A DNA stretch of 64,000 bases, taken from positions 219,683 to 283,682 of the forward strand of contig QYAI01000054.1 in NCBI GenBank assembly GCA_003988855.1. The letters run 5' to 3'. Each line of letters opens with the position of its first letter. Position 1 is the first letter of the stretch. The notes under the pieces were generated by a model, which worked only from the letters and a program-made list of their open reading frames with translations, made no database searches and was not told the DNA's origin. The translations under genes and the position numbers were made by a program. Below are positions 24,499 to 39,372 of the stretch, piece after piece. The stretch comes from Arachnopeziza araneosa. Lineage: Eukaryota; Ascomycota; Leotiomycetes; Helotiales; Arachnopezizaceae.

Positions 24499-27400
24499 TC
24501 ATTTGGTCTTCGCAGTATTCTTTCTTGACTTTGAATTCCCATTCCCATTCCCTGTTTCATTGTTATCAGCAGCAGCTGATGGCAGCTTTATGACAGTCTC
24601 GTTACTTTTTACGATTCTGTCTTGACTTAAGAAGGGTGGTTCATCTCCTGAAGCACTCTTTTTGCTTGTGTAGTGCCCATCAACACGTGTTGGCGGCATG
24701 GTAGTCGGGGACACATCTTCTTCATGATTTGGACTTCCTTTCTTTGGAAGCTTCGTATCGACACTCACGGCGTTGACTCTCATATTGACTTTATTGGCTC
24801 TCGAAGAGGTTGTCGAAGTGGATGTGGCTTCGGGAGGGGGCGACGAGCTGGTCGCGCCATTGATTTCCCTAAGCACGTTATTGGCGACTGACTTAGCATC
24901 GACTTGTAGATTTGGCGTTGTGATCGGAGGCTGTATTCGTTAGTCCACCAGCTAGCTATCTTTGATATGAAAATCCGACCCACCTGTTGAAGATACTGAT
25001 CGAGCTTCTTCTTCAGCACATTCGATCGAACTGGTTTTGCCAAGTAATCATTCATCCCGCTCTCGAGGCACTTCTCTCGGTCTCCTTGAATAGCACTTGC
25101 GGTCATTGCAATAACAAGAACCTTTCTTACTGCGTCAATAGGGTCACGCCTAAGAAGTTTAGTGGCTTCATAGCCATCAAGGACCGGCATTTGGACATCC
25201 ATAAGCGTAATATGGTAGGGGGTCCCTTCGTTGGCTTTACTGCGGAGACCTTTAACGGCTTCTAGACCGTTATCATAAGCATCCACATACTTGAACCCAA
25301 GTTTGTGCATGAACTGCACCGCAATCTTCTTGTTGACCGGGTTATCCTCCGCAATACATATTCGAACCTCCTCTCGTGGAATATGCGAGAAATCTGAGAA
25401 TGGAGTTGATGAGCGTGGCACTGGAGTGTCAGCAGACCTGCTGTTTGGGAAACCATTTTGGACATCTCCATTCTGACAATCTCCAGGAGCAGCTTCTTTT
25501 GCTTTGGGAAACGTTACGGTGAACCACGCAGTAGTGCCTTGGCCTTCTTCACTTTCGAGTTCGATTTGGCCGCCCATCATTGACTCGATCAACGATTTGC
25601 AAATGCTGAGTCCTAGCCCGCTACCACCGTACTTGCGGGCTGTGCTAGCGTCTGCCTGGCTAAATGGTTTGAAAAGTTTGACGAGCTGCTTGGGAGGAAT
25701 GCCAATGCCAGTATCCTTGACCCAGAAAGTCAATTTGACTTCGTCGCTTGATTCCCAGTCTGTTCTGGCCCCAATCTCGATTGAACCGTTCTCTGTAAAC
25801 TTGAGACTATTCGAGACAAGATTGCCAAGAACCTGGTGGAGTCTGACTGGATCGCCAAAGATCAAACATTCAGGAAGATCGATATTCTGTGAAATCTCTA
25901 CATTTTTGATGTTTTTCTTATCCTTGTTGCTATAAGAAACAGAGCGAAAGACCTCGCGCATCATCTCATCAGCTCTGAAAGCGACAATATAAAGCTCCAT
26001 TTTGTCTGCTTCCATTTTGGAAAAGTCTAAGATGTCGTTAATGACTGTGAGTAATAGGTCGGCCGAGACACGAATGGAGTCCGCCATCTCAGTTTGGTCC
26101 TTAGTCAATGCGCTATCTCTCAGCAATTCGGAATTACCAATGACGCCATTCAATGGTGTTCTAAGCTCATGAGACACGTTAGCTAAGAATATTGACTTTG
26201 CCTTCGCTGCTTCTTCAGCCAACTTCACATTGTGGAGAGCCTCAGCCTTGGCCAAGTTCGCCTTGTTTTCAGCTTCTAACGCCTTTGCTAGAGCTGTTTT
26301 CTGAAGGTCTACCATGCCGTTGTTGAAAGCAGAGATCTTTTCAACATCTTTTAATGTGAGAGCATTAGAGTAACTGATACCGATTTGGTTGACAAGCAAT
26401 TGAAGCACAGTGAGATTTCGATCCGTGAAAGCATTTGGTTCTCCTTCGAGGTAGAGAACTCCTAGTAGGGGTTTGGTACCGTGACAGATCGGTATGGCAA
26501 TAACTGACTTCCCAAGAGGGTTTCGAGCAGCCCATGCTTCAGTAACATTACTAAAGCGTTCATCATGAATCAGATCTGTGACAAAGACAGTCTCGCGGAA
26601 ACGAGTACAATACAAGATGACGCCTTTGGCAACAAGAGCAGTCTCGTTCAATGGCAGGCCTGGGATATGAGCTTCGGCACCGATCTCAGGATCACCACTC
26701 GCGGCAATGCTCCATCCGATTGGATCATCTTCCTCGACAACAATCGCAGCCGAAGTTGCTAGACCACCACAGTTTTGCAGAATGATCTCGCACATGGTTT
26801 TCAGAAGTTCATCAACTTGTAGGACGCTGGATATGACCTGTGAACTTTCCAAGATTGACGTCAAGTCTAGCATATCCAGAGAAGGCAAGCCAGAACCAGC
26901 CACCGGTCTTGCAGAACCTTCTTGCCAAGCACCAATTCGGTCGCCTTTAGTCTCGGTGATCAAAGCTCGAGTTTGTTGTCTTTCATCATCTGCAGCGCCT
27001 CCCATACTCTCATATTGAACTGGTGCTGAGTCTCCCGCAAAATCTGTTTGAACAGCGGCGTCGGCAGTTCGCTCGCTCTGCATGAATCCTTGTAGTAAAA
27101 GGCTGTGCTCCTCTTCAATATGCCTTGCCACGCCGATCGCTCCAAAGGCTCGATATAGTAGTGTAGCCTCACGCAGAGCACCTTTAGCTGCTCTCCGTGA
27201 GCCTGTCCGTAGGAAGAAGCCAGCTAAGAGATAATTGCCCAAGGCCTCCTCGAAAATGAATTCATGAGCAGCAGCATGGTCCAGACTTCTTTCGTACTGC
27301 TGCATCGCCATGCCGTGATCTCCTTCCATCTCCGCGATTTGAGCACTAAGCAATTTCGACCACGAAAGATAATTTACAGCATTAGCAGCTTCCCAATCGT

Positions 27401-30400
27401 TGAGTTTTTTTCTGAGCGCTTTAATCTCATGTACAGTGTCAGCCATTTCGGTGTGTAAGTCTTTTTCGCTTTTCAGATAGTCGGCATCAGACCGAAGTCC
27501 ATCTTTGCCTTGGACGATAGTTCTTGCCGGATCCTGAAGCTTCACCCACATCAAACCAGCCAGCGAAAGGCCATGCATGAACATAAGAAATCTTGTATTT
27601 CGAGCAGACCAGACTGATTCCATGAGCTGCATAGCATTACTTCCAATCTTGACGGCCTGTTCATAGTGGCCATACAAAAAGAGAGGAGCTATCTCGATCC
27701 CTTCATAGAAGAAAATTGGTCTGTCACTGTCCTTTAGAGTTTCTAGCAGCCAGCCTTTATACAACTGAGAATCATGCTGTTCATCGCTCATGATTTCCTC
27801 AGGGTTGTCGGTGAAGGTCTTTCCTTGGAGAGCCCGACAAGCTTGACGAACCGCAATCGCCATTGTGCCTCCTCGGGTATCCAGATTCCAATTCGGTATC
27901 TCTTCAGCTCCAAACGTACACCATGTCTCTAGTTCGGTAAGATTCTCCGAACCGAAGAACTTCAAATTGCATACCAAACCGAAGTTAAGTATAGTCGATA
28001 TGCGATCACCAGCTTGTATTGCGTATTCGAGTGCTCCTTCTAATTGGGAAATAGAATCTCGTACGTTGACCTGCAAATGACCAACAAACAGCGAGTATAT
28101 CGTTCCACCTCGTCCCATAGTATAGGGATCGCGCCATTTATCCATCAGTGTGAGAGAGATGTTACCCATATCGCAAGCAAATTTGATCATGTTAAATCTC
28201 GTGATGGAAATCATGGCAAGATGAAGATATGCCATACCGGCTTGGGGAAAATTCCCGCATGTAAGTTGCGTTCTGACCATAACCAAGGCTATTTGGAAAA
28301 ATGTGAGTCTATCACTCCAAAATGCGGCAGAGATCGTCTCTACGAGAACAGCTCCGATAGCTGACAAATTAGAGTCTCTATCCATACGGCGATTGAGAAG
28401 GTCGTCCCGATTCATCGATTGGATTTTCATCACGAGCCGTTCGAATTCCGCATCACACTTATCAAAACTAGGTTCGTCATCAACAATAACATCCAATCCA
28501 GCAAGGCATGATTTCAAAGCACGAAACGCTGCTAGAGAATCGCCGTCTTGAGCATACACCCTTGATTGTAAAACCCAAGCTGGAGCTTTCTCGACTTCTG
28601 TTTTCGCATGCGCAAAGACTATAGACAGTAGTCGCTTCGCTTCAGTATAGTTTCCCATGAAGAGATAGCATTCCGCAGCTCTTGTATGCAATTGAAGTGT
28701 CTCATCATAGTAGACATCCGGTTCGCCATCTTTCCAAGAATCATCTTGCAGTAATGCGAAACAACTAGCATAATACCTTGCTGCCGTTGGACGGGCACCA
28801 CTTTCGGCAGCTGATTGCGCACAGTCAAAAAGTAACTTTCGAAAGGATTGCCGATGCAGCACTCTGCGTCTGATGATGTCGATCGACTCACAAATATGAG
28901 TAGCTATAATTTCTTTGCTTCGGTCTTGTGTAGAATAGTATTTAATCAGAGTTTGGGCGATTATAAAGTGCATCTTCATAGCAGTACATTCTCCTAGCGA
29001 AGTAGCAGCCTGCATGTACCTGTCGTGACTAAACCTGAAGCGGTCGTCGAGCTCGGAAGGAACGACAATATAAGCTTGAATAGCGGCTTGTAAACCCTCA
29101 ATCGCCTCTTGTTGGGAGTGACTTAGAGAGTATGATTGTGTAATTCCCATATTGGGCGCTGAGTCGTCAAAGTCAAACTCGCCGCTCAGCAATCTCTGTA
29201 TCAACTCGAATGAGAACGAATGCCCAATTAATGAAGCCCATGCAAGAATCGATCTTGAAGCAGGAGGGAGTTCATTGAGACGAGCTTGAATGAAATCAAT
29301 GGACATCGTTTGGTAGAGATCTTTGGTAGTAAACTGCTTGAAGATCTTGTCAAGATCATAACACCAGGCACTTTCTTTGTAATCGTAGTAAATACAGTGC
29401 TTTCGGTGACAACTATCCAGCATCTCTCTCATGTAGAACGGGTTTCCGGCAGTTTTTGATTGTATAACAGCGGCTAGAGGAATAACTTCATTTTCAGGGC
29501 GGCAGAGTGTTGCTGCAACATACTTTATGATGTCTTCTTCACTCAGAGGTTTCAGTTCTATTCGAGTGACTCCAACCCCTCCGCCTTTTATGTAAACTAA
29601 GTATTTGTTAGCATGGCCATGTACTGATGGAATCTGGTCATCCAAACTGATACCCTCATGATGAAAATTAGGAGGTTCTATAATGGTTTTGATCCTCGCG
29701 GGTAAGATCTCTTCAGGTCTGTAGGTCAATATGATCACCATCTTCATGCGAGCCGCGATTATTTGGGTGATTAGATCCAAGGATTCGTCATCCGCAAACT
29801 GGAGGTCGTCTAAACAAAAACATATAAATTTATGTTGTGTGAAAACTCGAAGAACATCCAGAAAGGTGTTCATTAATCGAACAGATTTCGTTGAGGCGCC
29901 AGCTGAGAGGAAATCCTGTGAATTCTGAGAACCAAGAGCCATGCCGTAAAGACTTCCCCGTGAGCTCGAGGGAGACGAGTCCCGTCTCGAGATATCAGCC
30001 CGAAGACTTTTGTTGTACATTCCCTGCTGTGACAATGAAGATAAATGTTGGGACCGCTTCTGCGTCGTCATTGCACCTAGGAGAAATTCCGGGAGTCCAA
30101 GAACCTTATGAAGCATGGGCCAAGCGGGTTGAACATACTTCTTTAGCAGTAGGTGGAAAGGCGTGACTGTATTGCTTTCTGAGAAGACTTGCTTGAACAA
30201 GCTTGAAAGAAGTTTCAGTACAGGTCCAAAGGGTGTCATCTTGGCCTGATCGAACTTTGAGCTCGCAAAGTATCCTCTTCGCCGGGCTTCAACTTGGATA
30301 GATTGAACCAAGCAACTCTTGCCTAACCCACCGGCTCCTGCAATACTGATAACTTCACACCGTCCTCTTCTATGGAATTTCTGGCTATTACGATGTCCAC

Positions 30401-32290
30401 TCAAGCTTCCAACACTATCTGATGAGTTAGACTTCTGTGTTCCACCAGCTTCGCCCGAGTTCACGGTTTCAGCGACACTCTTCGAATCTAGCAGGGAGCT
30501 GTTCTTCTCCCATGGTTTGATCATACTCTGCTTGCTACTTCCATCTTGACTTTCGTGTGAGTTATGTTGCGAGTTTGCTCCAGACCGCATTGCGCTCGAA
30601 CCACTTCTGTATGTTCTCATTTCTCCAGGCACTATAAGCGCATTAGAAACATTTTCAAATTATGATGGCAGGTATTGGAGCTAAAGTGACTGTAGAGTTT
30701 ACATAATAAACATTGTAGCAAGAATATAGTTGGCTTCAACGACATGGTTAGAGGGCAGCAGTCTTGAGCGCTCGCAAATAATCAGCGAGTTTGTATGAGA
30801 ACTAGCGTACCTGGTCCCTCTGCAGAGCTCGTATTATCTCCGTCGCTTGATAAATCTGCTGCCAACGCCCCGATAGCGGCATCAAACTCCTCCAAGCGTG
30901 GATCCGAAAGACTAGATCCAGAAGATAAGCTGTAAACATCTTGCTTCTGCCCAATCAAATGGCGACGGGAAACCTTCTCGATGACCTTCACAATCTCATC
31001 ATGCTCCTCAGACCTACCAATCATGAATGATGGTAGTAGGAAAAACGATGAAATGTCCCTTTGGGCTATTTTGAAATGCCTGAGGCTCATAGAATCTCCA
31101 GCGCCTAGCAGCCTCCGAACTTCCACCAGATCATGTCTCAGGCCACTAGCTGAGTGGTATCGGTCGCCAATAATCTTTGCGGTCATCTTCTGAATAATAC
31201 GCCCAATCACATCAGGTATATCCATCCGAATAGTCGAGACTGATGGAAGTCTTCGCCCAAGGACTCCCTGGATGATATCCATAGGTGTTTCGCCATAGAA
31301 AGCTGGCTGTTGAGTAAGCATTGTCCAAAAGAGAATACCGAGCGAGTAGATATCGGTTCGGCTATCGGGTTCAGCAGGCATTCGACCAGTCTGCTCAGGG
31401 CTCATAAAACAAAGCTTGGTTTTAGCGCCTACTTCTTTCGAGAGCATCGACCATCCAGTACTAGTCAAGCCATGTTCGAAAGTCCTCAGACCGGATCCAA
31501 AGTTCATAAGCTTCACTTTGCCAGACTCGGCATTGAAATGAAAAGCGTCGCCCCTGATTTCTCCATGCACAATCCGCTGTCCATGGTGCAGGATCTCGAG
31601 GCACTCGGTTGCCCCTACCGCAAAGTCCAGAAAGGTTTGAAGCGGGACTGGTTCCTTAGGAGTGAAATCGTCTCTGAAAGCCTCGTGCTTGTCGCCCACC
31701 TTCCGCCCCCGATACCAGGCCGGGCCATAGTCGATAACCTGAGGGAGATAATTTTGTCCGGGATGTTCAAATATCGAAACCACAACAGGTCCTTTATCAC
31801 CTTGGTGGCTCGGTAGGCGCGCGATATCTATGGGCCGTACAATGTGGTTTCCGTCTGGATCGACGCTATTTATAAGATTCCTGCAAATGTGATATCCCCT
31901 TTCCTCTCTCAACGCATGTCTCGACACTCGAGCGACAACATTGATACGTGTCTGCTCGGGGCTTTCTTCGTAAGAAGTATTCGACTCACTGCCGCTCTCG
32001 CTGATCGTTTTACGAGAGGTGGGTTGTTCTCCTTGAAAGGTATCGCGGGTTCCGTTTGCGCTGTGCTTGCTCTTCTGGCTCACGGTTTGAGTGCCGGCAA
32101 CTTGCCTAGTGACGACATTAGCTTGTGGCCTGATCTTGCACCGCAGCACTCACCAGTTGTCGTAGCTGGAGTGGAATGGCTCTTTATCCTCATCCCATAT
32201 GTACCCAGGTAGCTGTCCCAAGCGCTCGTACAGTCTTGCCGGAGGATCCAAAGCCAGCTGCTCCTCGGCCAACGCGACAGCAGCATCCAT
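24499..32290 (-). CDS. Hybrid histidine kinase with kinase-like, ATPase and GAF domains (Mak2/Chk1-like)
   Basis: The model is 2503 aa in four exons: 32154-32290, 30811-32105, 24984-30631 and 24499-24930. Each junction keeps frame; the second intron is long (179 nt). Order of parts: a short N-terminus; a protein-kinase-like domain (about 130-380) with degenerate motifs HGE for HRD and NFG for DFG; a STAND/AAA-type ATPase with Walker A GAGGLGKS near 573 and FCLDDLQFAD as Walker B; a long helical repeat region; GAF (about 1738-1895); HisKA with SHELRTPLNG near 1966; HATPase with DTGIGI, FKPFSQ and GGSGLGL; a receiver from about 2233 with IAEDN, LMDVQMPVLDG and AKPV; and a 150-residue low-complexity tail. 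It fits the Chk1/Mak2/Mak3 class (group X, from memory), which senses oxidative stress in yeasts. No membrane segment is seen. Confidence 0.94.
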
Positions 32291-33177
32291 CCTTCTTGCT
32301 TGCTTGGCGGCCTGCCTAGGTCATGTTACCTGCATTCTTATTCGACAAGGTTCGGCGAGGCTAGGGTTGCGATGAGAGTACCAAAATTCGATGCGTAGGT
32401 CTCAAGAAGTCATCCAGATATCGTGAACCGCCACCAATCCAAATCATGCCTGGCCAAGGTCCAGACTGAAGCGACCTTGAATCGACGATTTTGTTTTAGC
32501 GCCGGGAGCGGCTGTCCATTCACTGATGACGTTATTGTGCGTTTAAGCTTAGCGGGAGATTTCCTCCGGTGGTTCCTCTCATAATGGAAAGAGATTCCCT
32601 TTTATGATTATGCTTATGCTTATAAAAATGCTCCGACAGACGGGCATCGAACTGCTGTCAAGGTCATTCGCACCTTTTCATTCAGCGCTGTGAAGTGCGA
32701 CAGAAAACCTGATTGATGGTTAATTTTAGCGGCTTTGTCTCCTGTCTCACCCAATCCAAGATTTCGGTTCGTGTTGCGGCTACAGTAAGAAATACAGTCT
32801 TTTCTAGAAGGAAAAAGAAGTTAAATCCTCGGCTTGTTCAATTATAGCCGGTATAGTATCACATGTCAAAATAATAATCTGAAGAAATCAAAGCTCATAG
32901 TGGTTTGCTGACCTTAAGAATTCAAAGGCAAGTACCTTGGCTCTTGCTAAAGAGGAAATCACTGTTCAACTAGCTTTGTCTGAAGGTATCAGCTTTTGCC
33001 GATAAGAACGCTATCTAAATTCTATGCTGGCTAAATCCGTTCACAATCCTGTCATTGACTGGCAATACCTTTTATCCACCAAGCATATCTCGGTGGTGGA
33101 AAAGGCAAACATCTACCTATCACCCATGAAATCCCACACAACTTTTTACCTAATAATGAATGAAGTCAAATGAGACA
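32291..33177. other. Intergenic region upstream of kinase, downstream of mutase
   Basis: This 887-base gap should contain the promoter of the second histidine kinase and the 3' UTR of the mutase gene. A short minus-strand hairpin (GACAG...CTGTC) followed by TTTTT lies at about 32628-32665. I see no gene. Confidence 0.35.
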
Positions 33178-35140
<1,963 letters not shown>

Positions 35141-36969
35141 GTTGGTAACTTTTTTGTTGTCGAGGTGGGGTGGAAAGAACGGAGTTTCAGTTGGCAGAAC
35201 TCGAAACAAGCGTCTATCAAAACTCAAACCTTCTCTCCTTCTATGTTCGATGCAGAGTGTGTACAAGGAACAATATTTACGAAGGGCGGGGAGTGTTGTC
35301 TGAGGGATAAGAATCGCACAGCACGAATTAGTCCACGATTCAAATTACCAGAATCAACGGACAGGGTTTAGTTTAGGAGGGGGAGATGTGGGCTCACTAG
35401 CGAGTTTTTGGGATTAGCACACTACGCGATAAAGCTTATCGATTGGTTGGCGGCTTTGCGTACGAAGTTGGTGACAACAGGTGCGGGTAGCAGCACGAAA
35501 GGGGGAGAAGGGGAAATGACGGTGGCACAATCTCGAGCTTCGAGATTCTCATTTCCTGCAAGCCAATCCGACGTCACCTCGTACCGTATGAAATGAGTTT
35601 CTTGGCGACTCATAATCATCACGAGTGGCGTTTAAGTCGTAATGCTGACTGGAACCGGAGTTTATACGAAGTTACGAACCCCCGTATACATCCAACAAAG
35701 TACCTCAGGTAGCTAGTGGCAAGGACCCCTATCATGCTTCTCAAGTGCCTATTTTCCCGACCAACAACCAACATCGGCTTTGCAGGCAGAAGGATGATGT
35801 TGGCTTGCTCTATAGTGCTAATGCTTGAAATAGATCTACACGGGGAGTTTGCAAACAAATTGTGAAAAGTAAACCAAGTCCAGAGGATTGAAGCTCTTGA
35901 TGTCACCAACAACCCCTCCATTCTTGGTCTCTTGCCTCACTAGAGCTTAACACGTCCGCCGCAGCTGGTTGGGTTTGCGTGTCGTTAGGTAGATCAGAAG
36001 CTGGTAACCGGTTTCTAAGATGGTATCTTTTCAACAGGTGTGTTTGGTTGCAGGCAGCCGCTTTGTTTGCATCGTAGGATCATTGAATGCCGTTGGTGTC
36101 AGTATTCCTGATAGGGGACACAACCGAAAAGTTCATTAGCCGCTCCAAATCAGCATCTTGCAGGAATAAGTGCAGCCTCTTTCGAGCTCAATCCTTGGCG
36201 ATCAACTATTATATGTGAAGGATGGTGTAGTAAACCGGGCTGATCTGGACCCCTCTCGCGATGTTTGCGTGTCCCTACCCGCAAAACTACCGCGCCTGCC
36301 AGGGGGCTCGGGGTCCCAATTGTACCCACTCAACTCAACACAGATTTAGAACGACGATGAAACCAGATCTTGAATGTCCGTTTGCTGGACGGGAGGGAAG
36401 AAGCATTCATCAAGAACACAACCCCGCCCACCTGGTCTTGGAGGACGTGATGAGGTTCCAGCAACTGGCTTCCAGGTCGTCCTGCAAAGGAACGAAATGC
36501 CTTCGTTTCAACTCCTGTAGCTCCCCGAAGTGTTACTGTTGTGCAAAAGACTTTTAGGTAGATATACTGACAAGTGGAGCTCTTAGCTGACTTCTCTGAC
36601 GGACCGTCTTAACAGAGATGAGCGACGTATCAGTAATAATTTGAACGAGGCGTGCCCATGTGCTAAAAAGGGGCGTAGTCGTTGTGGCCAAACAAAAAGG
36701 GAAGCCTTAGCGAGAGAAGACTTAGCGCGAAAGTAAGGTGCGGTGCTCAGCCTGGTTGTTATCTGGCGTCTCCCCATCCCTTCAACTTTTTTTGGTCTCG
36801 TACACCCAACAACCCGCAACTTTCCACTCTCTGCTTACCCGACTCCGACGACATTTGGGATCCATCCCCGGAATCGTCGCACGTTCGTTAGAACCCATCT
36901 TCTCGAGTTGCGCTGCTTGACTGCGACGCAACACCCTTCTCATAACAAACAGAGGCAAACACTGCAACG
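35141..36969. promoter_or_regulatory. Divergent intergenic region of the mutase/transporter pair
   Basis: This 1.83-kb gap must carry both promoters of the head-to-head pair. The 5' flank of the transporter (36790-36960) is rich in pyrimidines, as is common for fungal 5' UTRs. Short open frames lack domains, and I see no defined operator or repeat. Confidence 0.4.
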
Positions 36970-38368
36970 ATGGGTGATTCGGAGAAAGTCAGAATTTCCG
37001 GCGAAGGCACACGACCTGCCACTTCTCCAATTCTGCCAACCGTCAATCAAGATGCTGAGAAAGCACAAGAGCCAAAATCCAATGGAATCCATCCGGCAGC
37101 CTATGTCATGTTCGTCCCGACAACGCGCCCCTATATTTTCAACAGGAGCTAATCTGGCTACAGTGTGTGGATTTCTCTTTCATCGAGCGTTATTCTTTTC
37201 AACAAATGGATTCTATCCACTCTAGGGTTTCGTATGCTCCCCCAGAAGACTACCGTTGACGCCGCTGACTCAAACATCAGATTACCCCATTCTGCTGACG
37301 GCATGGCATTTAATATTCGCTACGATAATGACGCAAATAATGGCCCGCACAACGACGCTCCTCGACGGTCGGAAAACTGTCAAGATGACTGGCAGGGTGT
37401 ATCTTAGGGCGATTGTCCCAATTGGTCTCTTCTTCAGTCTGAGTTTGATCTGTGGAAATTTGACATATCTCTACCTCAGTGTGTCATTTATCCAGATGAT
37501 TAAGGTATGAAAATGAAGTCTACAATTCTTGGTCAAGCACTTATCGCTCTAGGCTTTCACCCCAGTGGCTGTTCTTGTTGCAGGCTGGGTCCTCGGCAAT
37601 CACCCAGTCGAGCTGAAGAAGCTCGGAAACGTATCTTTTATCGTCATTGGTGTCGCACTTGCCTCATTTGGAGAAATCGACTTTGTTCTTGCCGGTTTCT
37701 TATTCCAAGTCGCGGGAATTGGATTCGAGGCAGTTAGGATCTGCATGGTTGAGAAGCTCCTCAATGGTTCAGAGTTCAAGATGGATCCTCTGGTCTCCTT
37801 ATACTATTTCGCCCCAGTCTGTGCTGTCATGAATTTGACTGTCGCCCTCTTTTGGGAAGTTCCCAAGATTCAGATGGCAGAGATCTACGCAGTAGGATTA
37901 GGAACCTTCTTCGCAAACGCATGCTGCGCGTTCCTCCTCAACGTATCCGTTGTCTTCCTGGTAAGTTCTTCTCTAACATTTGCAACCTTGAACTTAGGCT
38001 AACCTCTCCTTCAGATCGGCAAAACCTCCGGTCTTGTTCTCACCCTCTGCGGTGTCTTGAAAGACATTCTTCTTGTCGGAGCCTCCATGCTCATCTGGGG
38101 TACCAAGATTTCCGCTCTCCAGGCTTTCGGTTACACAATCGCCATCTTGGGCATGCTCTACTACAAGCTCGGCCAGAAAGAGCTGAAACCTTTCATCTCC
38201 GAATGCACTCGCCGCTGGGCCGAATTTGGTGCCAACAAGCCAGTCCTCCGTAAGGTTCTGGTATTTGGTGCATTCATTACTTTCATCTTCATCCTCCTCG
38301 GTGGGCTAGCACCAACATATGCACCAGAATATATTGAAGCAGCGAAGAGCTCGTTAGTCAGCGTATAA
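36970..38368 (+). CDS. Nucleotide-sugar/triose-phosphate family transporter, probable UDP-Galf carrier
   Basis: The model is 397 aa in five exons: 36970-37109, 37164-37231, 37281-37504, 37553-37960 and 38015-38368. It is a multi-spanning membrane protein of the TPT/DMT type with about ten hydrophobic helices. Visible signatures are WISLSSSVILFNKWIL, HYPILLTAWHLIFATIMTQ, NLTYLYLSVSFIQMIKAFTP and IGKTSGLVLTLCGVLKDILL. It lies head to head with UDP-galactopyranose mutase. In Aspergillus the Golgi UDP-galactofuranose transporter gene (glfB/ugtA) sits beside the mutase gene, so the same role is likely. The first donor is GTTCGT, which is weak, but it alone restores the conserved helix frame. Sequence alone cannot exclude another substrate. 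Confidence 0.9.
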
Positions 38369-39372
38369 TTTTTTTATTGCATCAGGACTGGGTTTGATTT
38401 TGTACATTAGACATCCACGCTTTCGATATCAGAGTGAGGACTGGCGGAATGGTTGGCGAATAATAAATAGAGCTTTGTAGTCCTTCTCCCAAAAAATTTT
38501 GGGATGGACTGTTTCAAGTACATAATTACATGAAAATCCTTTAAACACTTGATCATCTCCGTCTCGTTCTTCTTTCGCTTGCCCTTCGTTTTCAGCATAA
38601 TATAAACCATGTTATCATTCGATGAATCATCGACTCACGCACACCTCAACCTAGCGCCCCGCGGTACCAACGACCAAGCAGGAACTTATTGCCCGTCCAT
38701 CCATCGATCAGTCACACGGACGCACAGCACAGTCTCTCTCTTTTCTCCTCTTCAGAAGTAACCTCTATCTTGAACCACACACGGTTGGATCAGGTGGTTG
38801 TTCCCGCCTGCTCCTCGCTTCCCCTCGTGCGGCTGCTTTTTTTTTGAGTCCGTGTCGTGGTGGGATGAGGATGGAGTGGGGATGAGAGAGATGTGTGAGA
38901 GAGATGGGATGGAGATGGAGATGAGGTGGGGATGAGATGTGAGTGAGAGAGAGAGATGAGTGTGCGTGCGTGGCCGGTCGTGGTTGGTCGTGGCTCTGCA
39001 CGTTATCATGAAGGCGAAAGCAGGTCTCGATGCCTACCCTTCTTGAAATTGAAAAAGGGAGGTTGTTTACCGAGTGGTTGGTTGGTTGGTTGGTTGGTTC
39101 ATGAGGTTTCATTGTTGAGTGAGATGGGCGAGGAGCTCATCTAAGCTAAATCTCATTGATACCGAGAAGAGGGACGGGTGAAGAGATATGGGTTTGATCA
39201 TGTTCATTGTGATATTACAGACTGTGTGATTCAAGCTCGAGGGGTTATATCTACATGGAAAGGAAACTATAAAGTTTATCCGAGCAAGTTCAACCAGAAC
39301 GCCTGAGCGATTAGATCTCGTATGTCTATCCAAGCAGGTACTGATACATCTCTATGCTCTATATCAAGCCGG
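38369..39372. repeat. Intergenic region with GA-rich tract and GGTT microsatellite
   Basis: A purine-rich, imperfect GATGAG/GAGA tract runs from about 38865 to 38962. Six tandem GGTT units follow at 39076-39099. Both lie between convergent gene ends, so they are outside coding sequence. The small open frames here are by-products of these repeats. Confidence 0.6.

Noticed and set aside
32628..32665. Minus-strand GACAG-CTGTC hairpin with AGTTCGATGCC followed by TTTTT, similar to a Pol III gene end
   Set aside because: No matching 5' acceptor strand or A box lies at the right distance upstream.
36261..37225. Open frames upstream of and overlapping the transporter's first exon
   Set aside because: They are out of phase with the conserved transporter helices and have no domain; part of this is its 5' UTR.
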